A DNA stretch of 64,000 nucleotides. Source: CAVVYV01 sp963818205 (GTDB lineage: Bacteria > Actinomycetota > Thermoleophilia > Solirubrobacterales > 70-9). The position numbers and the translations under genes were made by a program. Below, piece after piece: positions 17,978-29,109 of this stretch. The notes beneath the pieces are model-generated. The model did not search any database and was not told the DNA's origin. It was given only the letters and a program-made list of their open reading frames with translations. The stretch spans positions 1-64,000 of the forward strand of contig CAWFRG010000013.1 in the NCBI GenBank assembly GCA_963818205.1, in the 5' to 3' direction. How positions within the stretch are numbered: the stretch's first letter is position 1; the number at the start of each line of letters is the position of its first letter.

Positions 17978-19145
17978 ACCGGCTCCAATGCTCGCCGCCG
18001 CCTCGCTGATGGCGGCGCTCGTCTCGGGTTGCGGCGGCGGCGGCGATGACGACAAAGAGTCCGGGCAGGCTTCGACCTCGACCAGCACGACCGAGGCGGT
18101 GGTCGCGCCGAGCGGCGGCGACTTCAGCCCGGCGGAGATCTACCAGCGGGACGCCCCTGGGGTGGTCACGGTGCTCTCGATCTTCGGCGGCGGCTCGACC
18201 GCCGACGTCGGCGCGGCGGCGGGCCAGGGCTCGGGCTTCGTGATCTCGGACGGCGGCGAGATCCTCACCAACGCCCATGTGGTCACCACCGGCGGCGAGA
18301 ACAACGGCGGCGGCAACCCGAAGCCCGCCGGCCAGGTCTACGTCGAGTTCAGCGACCGCAACCGGGTTTCGGCCGAGATCGTCGGCTTCGACCCCGACGC
18401 CGACATCGCCCTGATCAAGGTCGATCCCGGGGGTCTCAACCTGCACCCGATCGGGCTCTCCGAGCGCGACGAGTTCGCGGTCGGCGAGCCGGTGGCGGCG
18501 ATCGGCAGCCCCTTCGGCGAGGAGCAGTCGCTCTCGATCGGGATCATCTCCGCCACCGACCGCTCGATCAACTCGCTCACCCAGTTCACGGTCGACAACG
18601 CGATCCAGACCGATGCCTCGATCAATCCCGGCAACTCGGGCGGGCCGCTGATCGACGCCGAGGGCAAGGTGATCGGGATCAACCAGCAGATCGAGAGCTC
18701 CTCCGGCACCAACTCGGGGGTCGGCTTCGCGATCCCGGTGACCGCGATCCGCTACTCGCTCGACCAGCTCCGCGAGAGCGGCAAGGTCGAGTACGCCTAT
18801 CTCGGTGTCACCACCCAGGCGATCTGGCCCCAGCTCGCCGACGAGCTCAACCTCGGTACCGATACCGGCGCCCTGGTCTCCGAGGTGGTCCCGGGTGGTC
18901 CCGCCGACGACGCGGGGATCGAGGGGGCTACCGGGCAGGAGACCTTCCAGGGGGCCCGGATCAGGACCGGCGGGGACGTGATCATCGCGGTCAACGGGCA
19001 GCGACTGAAGGCCGAGAGCGATCTCGCCGAGCTGATCTCGCGGCAGCGCCCGGGGCAGACGGTGACCCTCCTGATCCTCCGCGACGGAGATGAGCAGGAG
19101 ATCGACGTCGAGCTCGAGCCGCGGCCCGAGCGCGTAGCTCGATAG
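17973..19145 (+). CDS. HtrA/DegP-type serine protease lipoprotein
   Basis: The protein has 390 residues. The N-terminus has a lipobox ending SGC, so Cys20 is the likely lipid anchor. An acidic, Ser/Thr-rich linker runs to about residue 50. The trypsin-like domain (about 55-250) has the full triad: H102 in TNAHVV, D144 in DADIALI and S222 in GNSGGPL. One PDZ domain (about 275-375) follows. It should work on the outer face of the membrane as a quality-control protease or chaperone. The ATG at 17973 directly follows the tandem repeat behind the kinase, so it may belong to the two-component operon and be its target. Confidence 0.92.
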   Translation: MRPAPMLAAASLMAALVSGCGGGGDDDKESGQASTSTSTTEAVVAPSGGDFSPAEIYQRDAPGVVTVLSIFGGGSTADVGAAAGQGSGFVISDGGEILTNAHVVTTGGENNGGGNPKPAGQVYVEFSDRNRVSAEIVGFDPDADIALIKVDPGGLNLHPIGLSERDEFAVGEPVAAIGSPFGEEQSLSIGIISATDRSINSLTQFTVDNAIQTDASINPGNSGGPLIDAEGKVIGINQQIESSSGTNSGVGFAIPVTAIRYSLDQLRESGKVEYAYLGVTTQAIWPQLADELNLGTDTGALVSEVVPGGPADDAGIEGATGQETFQGARIRTGGDVIIAVNGQRLKAESDLAELISRQRPGQTVTLLILRDGDEQEIDVELEPRPERVAR

Positions 19146-19227
19146 GGCGCGCGACCTTGGAGCTGACGTGGCGTTCGAGCCCGCCAGGTAGCGTGATGCG
19201 AGGGCGCGCGCCAGCGCGACCCGTTTA

Positions 19228-20164
19228 GTGGCGAAGCCGTCAATCACCAAACTCTGCGTCGACCTCGCGGCCGCCCTCCGCGAGGAGGTGCTGCCTCAGC
19301 TCGGCGCCCACGACGGCCGCGTCCACGCCGGCGAGGCCGAGGGGGGAGACGTCACCTTCGCGATCGACGAGCGCGCCGAGGCGCGGATGGAGGCCTTTCT
19401 CGCCGAGCGCGCTCCCGAGGTGGCCTTCTACTCGGAGGACAGGGGGATGGTCTCCGCCGCGGGCGATCGCGCCGAGTGGGTCCTGGTCGTCGACCCGATC
19501 GATGGCACCAGGCCCGCCCTGGCGGGGTTCGAGTCCTGCTGCGTCTCGGTCGCCGCCGCCCGCCTCGACTCGGAGCCGACGATGGGCGACGTCCGGGTCG
19601 GCGTGGTGAGCGAGCTGAAGGGCGGCGCGACCTTCGTCGCCGAGCGCGGCGCCGGCCTCGAGCCGGCCGCCCGCCTCTCCGGAAACCGCTCCCTCGAGCG
19701 GATGTTCTGGACCTACGGGCTGCGCGGGCGCCCGGCGCTGGCGTTGATGGAGGTGCTGGCGGAGCTGGTCGACGCCTCATCGGTGGGCGGCGCCAGCTTC
19801 GAGCTCGGCTCCGCCACCTACGACATGACCCGGGTCGCCACCGGCCAGCTGGACGCCTACATCGAGCCCGGCCCGCGGATCGTCGACGACGTCCCGGGGA
19901 TGCGCGAGGAGTTCGAGCGGGTGGGCGGCGGCGCGATCCTCAACAACTCGCCCTACGACCTGGCGGCGGCGGCGCTCTGCCTGGAGGAGGCCGGCGCCGT
20001 CGTCACCGACGCCTACGGGCGGGACCTGGCGGGGCGGCCCCTGCTCGGGGCGACCCACGAGTTCCAGATCTCGTGCGTCTGCGCTGCCAACGCAGGAGCT
20101 TCACACAGCGATCTGCACGGCGGTGGATCACGGCATCGAGCGGCTGACCGCGCGCTCCCGGTAG
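19228..20164 (+). CDS. Inositol monophosphatase family protein
   Basis: The GTG at 19228 begins a protein of about 311 residues. The metal-binding core is visible: YSEDRG (first Glu-Asp), VVDPIDGTRPALAG (the DPIDGT motif) and a late segment in which DDVPG replaces the usual WDxAAG. An extra base near 20092 breaks the frame. Restoring it gives a natural end ELHTAICTAVDHGIERL and a TAG at 20162-20164. Family members dephosphorylate inositol phosphates, fructose-1,6-bisphosphate, histidinol phosphate or PAP. The next two genes make trehalose, so a sugar-phosphate substrate is possible but unproven. Confidence 0.75.
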
Positions 20165-20203
20165 GTTTCGGCGCTTGAACGGACGATCCGTGGTGGGGGC
20201 ACC

Positions 20204-21443
20204 GTGCTCCAGGAAGTAGCGCTGGGCAACAAGTCGCTGGCCGACTACACGCACCTGGCCGGGCGCGGCGTGGTCCAGGAGATCCGCGCGCTCGCCGAGG
20301 GGCTGAACGGCAAGCGGGTCCTGCACGTCAGCGCCACCGCCTTCGGCGGCGGGGTCTCGGAGATCCTCTACTCGCTCGTGCCGCTGATGCGGGACGTCGG
20401 CCTGGATGTCTCCTGGCAGGTGATCATGGGCCGGGAGGAGTTCTTCAACGCCACCAAGCTCCTCCACAACTCGCTCCAGGGCGATCCGAAGTCGCTCACC
20501 TCGAGCGATTGGGAGCTGTTCGACCAGTACAACGAGATGAACGCCCGGAGCCTGGACGGCGAGTGGGACGTGATCATCATCCACGACCCGCAACCGGTCG
20601 GTATCCGCCACTACGCGCCGGACCACGGCCAGCACTGGGTGTGGCGGTGCCACATCGACCTCTCCGAGCCGAATCCCGATCCGATCGAGCGGCTGCTGCC
20701 CGCTGATCTCGGAGTACGACGCCACCGTCTGGCACATGGAGCAGTACGTGCCCGACGGGCTCGACGGGCACGGCGGCGTCCGGATCGTCCCCCCCGCGAT
20801 CGACCCGCTGTCGCCGAAGAACATGGCGCTCTCGCCCGACGACGCCTCCTACGTCTGCGACCAGTTCGGGATCGACGTCGACCGCCCGCTGATCTGCCAG
20901 GTCTCGCGCTTCGACCCCTGGAAGGACCCGATCGGGGTGATCGACGCCTACAGGATCGTGACCAAGGAGCTGCCGGAGGTGCAGCTCGCCCTGGTCGGCT
21001 CGATGGCGACCGACGACCCGGAGGGCTGGGAGTTCTTCCAGCGCACCTACGAGTACGCGGGCGGCGACCCCGACATCAAGATCCTCAACAACCTCAACAA
21101 CGTCGGGGCAATCGAGGTGAACGCCTTCCAGTCGCAGTCGGACGTGGTGATCCAGAAGTCGATCCGCGAGGGCTTCGGGCTGACGGTGACCGAAGCGCTC
21201 TGGAAGGGAAGGCCGACGATCGGCGGCAACGTCGGCGGGATTCCGCTCCAGATCGTCGACGGCCAGGACGGCTACCTGGTCTCGACCCCGGAGGAGGCGG
21301 CGAGGCGCTCGATCGAGATCCTCTCCGACCCCGAGCTGGGCCGGCGCCTGGGTCGTGCCGGGAAGGAGCGCACCCGCGAGCGCTTCCTCACCCCGCGCCT
21401 GCTGCTCGACTGGCTGCGGATCTTCACCGCACTCGAGAGCTGA
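20204..21443 (+). CDS. treT: Trehalose synthase (TreT-type GT4 glycosyltransferase)
   Basis: The N-terminal segment RVLHVSATAFGGGVSEILYSLVPL and the C-terminal nucleotide-sugar motif EGFGLTVTEALWKGRP, followed by GGNVGGIP, are typical of TreT. TreT joins a nucleotide-activated glucose to glucose in one reversible step to give trehalose. The GTG at 20204 follows the phosphatase-like gene by about 40 bp. One extra base near 20701 shifts the frame; removing it joins RLLP to LISEYDATVWHMEQYV. The total is about 412 residues, the usual size. It is cytosolic. Confidence 0.82.
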
Positions 21444-21495
21444 GCTAGCGATCCGCGCACGCTGACCCGGTCACCCTGGCTACACGAGTGGTCGC

Positions 21496-22982
21496 GTGCC
21501 CGATGACCGCCCCCTGACGATCGTCTCCAACCGCGGCCCGGCCGAGTTCGCCCGCGACGCGACCGACGTGCGATTCGCCCGGCGCGGCGGTGGCGGGCTG
21601 GTGACCGCGCTCTCCGGCCTGGTCTCGCATCGCAAGGCCCTCTGGATCGCCTCGGCGATGACCGAGGAGGACGTCGTCGTCGCCAGGGAGGCGGGGGGCG
21701 AGCCGGTGACGATCGAGCTCGACGGGATCTCCTACGAGACGATCATGGTCGCCTCGAGGCCCGAGGCCTACGACCGCTTCTACAACATGATCGCCAACCC
21801 GATCCTCTGGTTCATCCAGCACTACCTCTGGGACCTCTCGAACGCGCCGGACATCCGCCGGGAGGAGGTCGAGGCCTGGCGCAACGGCTACAAGGTCGTC
21901 AACGCCGACATCGCCGAGGCCACCGTGAAGGCGATCGACGGCCAGGAGGAACCGGTGGTGATGCTCCACGACTACCACCTCTACACCTGCCCCGGGCTGA
22001 TCCGGGAGGCGCGGCCCGACGCCTTCCTCCACTACTTCGTCCACATCCCCTGGTCGCAGCCGGATTCCTGGCGGATCCTCCCGAACCGCTGGCGCGAGGA
22101 GATCTACCGGAGCATGCTCGCCAACGACATCATCGGCTTCCACACCACCGCCTACTGCCGCAACTTCCTCCAGTGCTGCCGGGAGCTGATGGAGCTCGAG
22201 GTCGACTACGAGCGCAATGCGGTCCTCCACGAGGGCCGCGAGACCTGGGTGCGCGCCTATCCGCTGTCGATCGACACCCGCCGGCTCTACCGGGCCGCGG
22301 AGTCCGAGGAGGTGGCCGTGTACGAGGAGGAGCTGCTGCGCCGCCGCCGCGACTACCTGATCATCCGGGTGGACCGCGCCGACCTCTCCAAGAACGTCCT
22401 GCGGGGCTTCTCGGCGTTCGACACCTTCCTCGAGCAGTACCCGGAGTTCCGCGAGAAGGTCACCTTCATCGCCCATCTGCAGCCCTCCCGCCTGGACGTT
22501 CCCGAGTACGCCGAGTACATGGAGCGGATCGAGGCGCTGGTCGCGGTCGTCAACCACCGCCACGGGACCACCGACTGGATGCCGATCGACCTGCGCATCT
22601 ACGAGAACTTCCCCGAGGCGGTGGCCCGCTACAAGCACTTCGACCTGCTGATCGTCAACTCGCTGTTCGACGGGATGAACCTGGTCGCAAAGGAGGCGCC
22701 GGCGCTCAACACCCGCGAACGGCGTCGTGATGCTCTCCGAGAACACCGGCGCCCACGAGGAGCTCGGCGACTGCACCCTCTCGGTCAACCCGTTCGACAT
22801 CCAGGAGCAGGCCGACACGATCCACCGGGCGCTGACGATGGAGCCGGAGGAGAGGCGGCTCCGCGCGGAGCGCCTCAAGGAGATCATCACCGCGCGCGAC
22901 CCGGGCGACTGGGTCGACGAGCAGATGGCCGACATCCGGCGAAGTCGCCGAGCGGGTCGGCGCTAAACGGCCGGGCGGCTAG
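21496..22982 (+). CDS. otsA: Trehalose-6-phosphate synthase family (GT20)
   Basis: The GTG at 21496 opens a GT20 protein of about 490 residues. LTIVSNRGP at the start, HDYHLYTCPGLI, HIPWSQPDSWRILP, the RADLSKNVLRGF segment and DGMNLVAKEA are the family landmarks for glucose-6-phosphate and UDP-glucose binding. An extra base near 22716 interrupts the last part; restored, it reads VVMLSENTGAHEELGD. A further extra base near 22937 decides whether it ends at 22966 or, more naturally, with EVAERVGA and a TAG at 22980-22982. No phosphatase domain is attached. A glucosylglycerol-phosphate synthase is an alternative specificity. Confidence 0.82.
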
Positions 22983-22989
22983 CGCATTG

Positions 22990-23014
22990 CGAGTCTCGGA
23001 ATCCGCGAGACTCG
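22990..23014. terminator. Hairpin between convergent genes
   Basis: A perfect 9-bp inverted repeat (CGAGTCTCG and CGAGACTCG) with a 7-base loop lies just after the trehalose gene and before the end of the opposing small gene. There is no T-tract. It could stop transcription from both sides. Confidence 0.5.
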
Positions 23015-23033
23015 ACGCCGCGGTCGAGAGGCG

Positions 23034-23442
23034 CTAGCGCTCGAAGCCGAATCGGGACGAGGTGGGCGCGACCGGATAGACGTAGACCGGCGCACTCAGC
23101 GCGGGGGTCGGGACCGGCGGGGAATCCGGACGGCCGTCGATCGCGGCGCGAGCGGCGGCGGCCGGCGCTGCCGGCTCGACCGGGCCTCATCGCTCGCACG
23201 CTTCGTCGGCCTTGACTCGCTTCGCGCTGTCGCGGCGGCTCGAGCCGGTGGCTGGCGGAGCCGGCGGCGAATCGGCAAGCGCAGGCGCGGAGCCGGCGCA
23301 AGGCCGACGTCCGCGGGCAGCGGCGGCGGCTCGCTGCCTCCGAGCAGGGCGGGGAGCACCGCGATCGCAGCCAGCGCCGCCGCCGCGATCGCCGCCGCCC
23401 TCCCGGCACTCGACCACCTGAATCCGCCATCCCGACACGCAT
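23034..23442 (-). CDS. Small membrane-anchored protein, multiple frame breaks
   Basis: No single frame gives a sensible protein, but joined pieces do. They are an N-terminal stretch from the ATG at 23440-23442, then a hydrophobic Ala-rich helix (RAAAIAAAALAAIAVLPALL), a Pro-rich region, a charged segment and a C-terminus ending PVYVYPVAPTSSRFGFER before the TAG at 23034. This would be a protein of about 130 residues with one membrane anchor and an extracytoplasmic Pro/Ala-rich tail. I do not recognise it. It is convergent with the trehalose gene and divergent from rpsF. Confidence 0.35.
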
Positions 23443-23498
23443 TCCTGAGCCGCCAAATCGGCCCTTCTCTCCCCTCGGCCCTATAGTTCCACGCCGCG

Positions 23499-23960
23499 AT
23501 GAACCGTCACTACGAACTGGTGCTGATGCTCGACCCCGAGGCCGCGGACAGCGACCGCGACCGGGTCGCCGACGAGGTCCGCAAGCAGATCGAGTCGGAC
23601 GGCACCCTCGACCGCGCCGACTCCTGGGGGATGCGGAAGCTCGCCTACGAGATCCGCCAGCGGAACGAGGCCGACTACCGCTACTACCGCTTCCAGGGCG
23701 AGCCCGCCCTGCTCGAGCGCCTCGACCACAGCCTGAAGATCTCCGACGGCACCCTGCGCTTCCGGATCTTCAAGGTGGATCCCGAGACGACCACCAACCC
23801 CCCGCCCGCGGCCGAGCGCCCCGCCGAGATCAGCTCTGATCGCATTGATCGCGACGAGCGCCGCGAGCGCCGCCCCCGCCGCGACCGCCCGATCGCGAGG
23901 GAGCGGCGACCCGCCCGCGATCGCCTGGGCGGCAGCTCTAGGAGCGACGTCCTGCGCTAG
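23499..23960 (+). CDS. rpsF: 30S ribosomal protein S6
   Basis: The first 95 residues are a standard S6: HYELVLMLDPEA, GMRKLAYEI and DYRYYRFQG, then LKISDGTLRFRIFKVD. They bind the S15/S18 region of 16S rRNA in the small-subunit platform. The tail of about 55 residues is rich in Arg, Asp and Pro; many actinobacterial S6 proteins carry such a disordered extension. It heads the classic rpsF-ssb-rpsR-rplI order. The frame is intact. Confidence 0.93.
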   Translation: MNRHYELVLMLDPEAADSDRDRVADEVRKQIESDGTLDRADSWGMRKLAYEIRQRNEADYRYYRFQGEPALLERLDHSLKISDGTLRFRIFKVDPETTTNPPPAAERPAEISSDRIDRDERRERRPRRDRPIARERRPARDRLGGSSRSDVLR

Positions 23961-24061
23961 GCGATCGCGCAGTTTCCGGCGTTTCTCCCTGCCCGGGGGA
24001 AGAGAACCGCCGACCGGCCGCTTAAGATCGAAGTTCGGAATCGAAAGAAGGGAGCTGACAC

Positions 24062-24528
24062 TTGGCCGGCGTCGAACATCAACGTCGGTGGTGATCACCG
24101 GGAATCTCACGCGCGACCCCGAGCTGCGCTCGACCCCGAGCGGGACGTCGGTCTGCAAGCTGCGCGTGGCCGTCAACAGCCGCCGCAAGGACGGCGCCAG
24201 CGGCGAGTGGGTCGACAAGCCCAACTACTTCGACGTCACCGTCTGGGGCGCGCAGGGCGAGAACTGCGCCAACTACCTCTCCAAGGGCCGCCCGGTCGCG
24301 GTCGAGGGGCGCCTCGACTGGCGCGAGTGGGAGGCCCAGGACGGGACGAAGCGCCAGGCGGTCGAGATCATCGCCAACAGCGTCCAGTTCCTCGGCTCGC
24401 GCGGCGACAATCCCGCGGCGGCGGTGGCAACGGCTTCCAGCCGAGCTCCGATGTTCCGGCCGACACCTCGGACTTCGAGGGCGAGAAGGTCAGCGCCGGC
24501 AAGCTCCGACGACGACATCCCCTTCTAG
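24062..24528 (+). CDS. ssb: Single-stranded DNA-binding protein, four indels
   Basis: A TTG at 24062 is placed behind an AGGGAG ribosome site. After removing extra bases near 24071 and 24094 the start reads MAGSNINVVVITGNLTRDPE, the expected SSB N-terminus. The OB-fold continues with YFDVTVWG, ENCANYLSKGRPVAVEG and QAVEIIANSVQFLG. A missing base near 24410 and an extra one near 24501 straddle the Gly-rich linker. The end is the conserved acidic tip SDDDIPF, which recruits replication and repair partners. It coats single-stranded DNA as a tetramer. Confidence 0.88.
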
Positions 24529-24551
24529 GGCCGATCCCCAACCGGTAGACG

Positions 24552-24575
24552 AGCCCCGCTTCGGCGGGGCTTTGT
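24552..24575 (+). terminator. Intrinsic terminator or attenuator between ssb and rpsR
   Basis: A perfect 8-bp stem AGCCCCGC/GCGGGGCT closes on the very stable tetraloop TTCG (24552-24571) and is followed by a short T-rich run. It lies 24 bases after the ssb stop and 26 before rpsR. It can end ssb messages or tune the supply of the two ribosomal proteins downstream. Confidence 0.75.
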
Positions 24576-24596
24576 CGTCTGTACCATTCGCGCCCG

Positions 24597-24882
24597 ATGG
24601 CAAGACAGCAGAGACCAATCAGGCCCGGTGGTGGCGGGGGCGGCGGCGGTCGCAGGCGCCGCGGCCTCAGCGATCGCGGGCGGCCGCGCAAGTACACCAC
24701 GCCTCAAGGTCGACCACATCGACTACAAGGACCTGACCCTGCTGCACCGCTTCATCTCCGACCGCGGCAAGACCCGCTCCCGACGGGTCACCGGCCTCTC
24801 CCGCAAGCACCAGGAGCAGCTTGCCCTGGCGGTGAAGCGAGCACGCGAGCTGGCGCTGCTCCCCTACGTCGGCGAGCGCTAG
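24597..24882 (+). CDS. rpsR: 30S ribosomal protein S18
   Basis: The ATG at 24597 starts a Gly/Arg-rich N-terminus (residues 1-35). One extra C near 24702 must be removed to join it to the core LKVDHIDYKDLTLLHRFISD and RVTGLSRKHQEQLALAVKRAR, ending ALLPYVGER. It pairs with S6 on the 30S platform. The zinc-binding cysteines found in many S18 proteins are absent, so this is the cysteine-free form. It lies four bases before rplI. Confidence 0.9.
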
Positions 24883-24886
24883 GCCG

Positions 24887-25339
24887 ATGGCCCAGGCGGT
24901 GCTGCTGAAGGACGTCGAGGGACTCGGCGAGGCCGGCGACGCGATCGAGGTCAAGCCCGGCTACCTCCGCAACTACCTGGTCCCGCGGAAGCTCGCGCAG
25001 CCGGCGACCGACGCCTCTCTCGAGGAGGCCCGGCGCCGACGCGAGCGGGCCGCGGCGGCCGAGGAGAAGGCCGCCGAGCGGGCCGACGAGACCGCCGGCC
25101 TGCTCTCGAAGACCGTCTTGACGATCAACCACCGGGCCGGGGAGGACGGAAAGCTCTTCGGCTCGGTCACCTCGGCCGAGATCGCCGACGCGATCCAGGC
25201 CGCCCGCGGGCTGAAGGTGGACCGGAAGAAGATCCGCCTCGAGGAGCCGATCCGCGAGACCGGGACCTTCATGGTCGAGGTCGAGGTCGGCGGCGGGACC
25301 ATCGCGAAGGTGAAGACGATCGTCGCCGAGGCGAAGTAG
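24887..25339 (+). CDS. rplI: 50S ribosomal protein L9
   Basis: This 150-residue protein has a normal L9 layout. The N-terminal domain carries VLLKDVEGLGEAGDAIEVKPGYLRNYL cut by family-typical glycines, a long charged helix (about 45-75, many Arg/Glu/Ala) follows, and a C-terminal domain has GKLFGSVTSAEIADAI. L9 binds 23S rRNA near the L1 stalk and affects frame maintenance. The frame is intact, unlike the genes on both sides. Confidence 0.95.
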   Translation: MAQAVLLKDVEGLGEAGDAIEVKPGYLRNYLVPRKLAQPATDASLEEARRRRERAAAAEEKAAERADETAGLLSKTVLTINHRAGEDGKLFGSVTSAEIADAIQAARGLKVDRKKIRLEEPIRETGTFMVEVEVGGGTIAKVKTIVAEAK

Positions 25340-25522
25340 CGCCGCCGAAAAAGAAAGTTCGGAAATCCGGCGAACCCGGCTGCAGACGTTCAACCGGGTG
25401 TGATTATTGGAGATTCGCCCAGACGGTGCTTCCGCCTCGGGGGAGATCACACTCCGTTGGGCCCTTACGAATAGGGCAGGTCTGGGCCAGCCGGCCGGCG
25501 ACGCCCTGCGCGAGAGAGGAAA
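25340..25522 (+). other. Gap upstream of dnaB with an inverted repeat
   Basis: This 183-bp stretch between rplI and dnaB holds no gene. It begins A-rich, then contains the inverted repeat GTGTGAT (25398-25404) and ATCACAC (25446-25452), which encloses a GC-rich loop of 41 bases. It may contain a promoter or a structured leader for dnaB. Nothing specific is recognised. Confidence 0.3.
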
Positions 25523-26951
25523 GTGGCAGCCACGGACAAGACGAGCATCGTTCCCCCGCAGAACCTCGAGGCGGAGGAGTCGGTGCTCGGGGCGATGATG
25601 GTCTCCGAGGCGACGATCGAGCCGGTCATCCTCGATATTCACCTGCAGGCCGAGGACTTCTACCGGGACCGCCACCGGACGATCTTCGAGGCGATCATCC
25701 GCCTCAACGAGGCCGCCAGCCCGGTCGACGCCCTCACCGTCTCCGAAGCCCTCTCCCAGCACGGCAACCTCGAGGCGGTCGGCGGCCGCGACGTGGTCGC
25801 CAGCCTCGCGGCGAAGGTGCCGGCGCCCGGCAGCGCCCGCCACTACGCCCAGATCGTCAAGCAGAACGCGCTCATGCGGCGCCTCGACGCCGCCGCCAAG
25901 CGGATCCAGCAGTCGGTCGCCGAGCGCGACGGCGAGCCCACCGAGATGGTCGAGCAGGCCGAGCGGCTGCTCTTCCAGGTCGCCCACCAGGAGCGCGCCG
26001 CCGACTTCCGCGAGCTCAGCGAGATCCTCCACGAGGAGATCGACAAGCTCGAGGCGCTCTCCAAGGGCACCACCGACGCGACCGGGACCCTGTCCGGCTT
26101 CCGGCAACTCGACGCAGATCACCGGCGGCTTCCAGTCGGGCAACCTGATCGTGATCGCGGCGAGGCCGGCGATGGGAAAATCGCTCGATCGTCTGCAACA
26201 TCGCCGAGAACGTGGCGCTGAAGCAGAAGAGGCCGGTGGCGCTGTTCTCGCTGGAGATGTCGGAGATGGAGCTCGCCCACCGCTTCATCGCCTCCCAGGC
26301 GCGGATCTCAGGGCGACAAGCTCCGCAAGGGCAAGGTCGCGAGCCGGACTGGCCGAAGGTGGTGAAGGCCTGCAACCCGCTCGAGTCGGCGCCGCTCTGG
26401 ATCGACGACTCCTCCGACCTCGGGATGCTCGAGCTGCGGGCGAAGGCGCGCCGCCTGCACGCCCAGGAGAAGGGGCGCGGCAGCGACGGGCTCGGGATGG
26501 TGATCGTCGACTACCTGCAGCTGATGCGCTCCGACGACCCCCGGGCCAACCGGGTCGAGCAGGTGGCCCAGTTCAGCCGCGGCCTGAAGATCCTGGCCGC
26601 GCGAGCTCGAGGTCCCGGTGATCGGGATCTCCCAGCTCTCCCGCGCCCCCGAGCAGCGCCCCGACAAGCGGCCGATCCTCTCCGACCTGCGCGAATCCGG
26701 CGCGATCGAGCAGGACGCCGACCTGGTCGGCTTCCTCTACCGCGACGAGTACTACAACGCGGAGTCCGAGGAGCCGGGGGTGGCGGAGCTGATCATCGCC
26801 AAGCACCGCAACGGGCCGATCGGGACGGTCGAAGCTCGTCTTCCTCGCCCACTACCCGAAGTTCGCCGACCTGGCGCCCGCGAGGAGCAGCCGGTCGAGC
26901 AGGCCGCCGGCGAGGGCCCGCCGATCGACCGGCTTCGCCGAGGAGGGCTGA
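25523..26951 (+). CDS. dnaB: Replicative DNA helicase DnaB, about eight indels
   Basis: DnaB unwinds DNA at the replication fork as a hexamer. The GTG at 25523 follows a GAGAGAGGAAA ribosome site. The N-terminal collar domain is intact (PQNLEAEESVLGAMM). The RecA-like domain is present but scattered over frames: LITGG-like switch, Walker A ARPAMGKSS, FSLEMSEMEL, Walker B VIVDYLQLM, SQLSRAPE and the arginine-finger region AELIIAKHRNGP. Breaks fall near 26116, 26181, 26312, 26355, 26601, 26830, 26877 and 26926. No intein is visible. An essential gene with this many breaks points to sequence error rather than decay. Confidence 0.88.
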
Positions 26952-26952
26952 G

Positions 26953-27750
26953 TTGAGCCCGCCCGCGCCGCGACGCCGGCGACCGAGCTCCCTGCCCGCT
27001 CGGCGTCTGCGACGGCTCCGGCTGGATCCTCGGGCCCGAGGACGTCGCGCGCCCCTGCGAGTGCCGCGAGCGGGTCGTCGCCCGGGCCCGGCTGGCGCGG
27101 GGTCGCCTCGGTGATCCCGGCGAAGTACCGCGGCGTCTCCTTCGATCGCCCGCCGGTCACCCAGATCAACGAGATCGTCGTCCGCCGGGTGCGGGAGTTC
27201 ACCGACCGGATCGACGAGAACCTCGACGCGGGGCGGGGACTGTGGTTCTTCGGCGGCGCCGGGACCGGCAAGACGACCCTGGCGATGCTGGTCTCGCGGC
27301 TGGCGCTCGAGGCGGGGCGCTCGGTGGCGATCTACTCGCTGCCGAAGCTGCTGGCCCGGATCCGGCGCACCTACGACGCCGAGGCCGGCGAGCAGTCCTA
27401 CATCGAGTTCTTCGAGCGGCTCACCGCCGTCGACCTGCTCCACATCGACGACCTCGGCGCCGAGAAGCCGCACCGAGTGGGTGATCGAGCAGCTCTACGC
27501 GCTGGTCAACGAGCGCTACGAGTCCCAGCGGTCGCTGGTCGTGACCACCAACCTCGACCAGACGGAGCTCGAGGAGCAGATCGGCGAGCGCGTCGTCTCC
27601 CGGCTGGTCGAGATGTGCGGCGATCCGCTGCCGCTCTTCGACGACGACCGGCGCCTGCCGGGTCTCCGCCGAAGTCGCCGGCTCGCTCGGCGAGAGCTCG
27701 GCAGGCGGTGGCACCACAGGGGCGCCGGGCTGGGCCCGCTGGACCACTAG
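26953..27750 (+). CDS. DnaC/IstB-like ATPase, probable helicase loader
   Basis: The rebuilt protein is about 260 residues. A cysteine cluster at the N-terminus (CPLGVCDGSG and RPCECRER) suggests a zinc-binding region. The AAA+ domain has Walker A FFGGAGTGKTTLAM, Walker B LLHIDDLGAEK and the sensor VVTTNL. Breaks lie near 26972, 27112, 27472 and probably 27662. The TTG at 26953 follows the dnaB stop directly. Position behind dnaB and the DnaC-like ATPase domain support a role in loading the helicase; DnaI-type loaders have a similar zinc-binding N-terminus. IS21 helper proteins look alike but no transposase is near. Confidence 0.75.
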
Positions 27751-27796
27751 GCCGCCGGCCCGCCCGAGGGCGCCCGTTCCTCATAATCCCCTGGTC

Positions 27797-29105
<1,309 letters not shown>

Positions 29106-29109
<4 letters not shown>

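Noticed and set aside
26953..27750. IS21-type IstB helper ATPase
   Set aside because: No transposase or terminal repeats lie nearby, and the place behind dnaB with a cysteine-rich N-terminus fits a helicase loader better.
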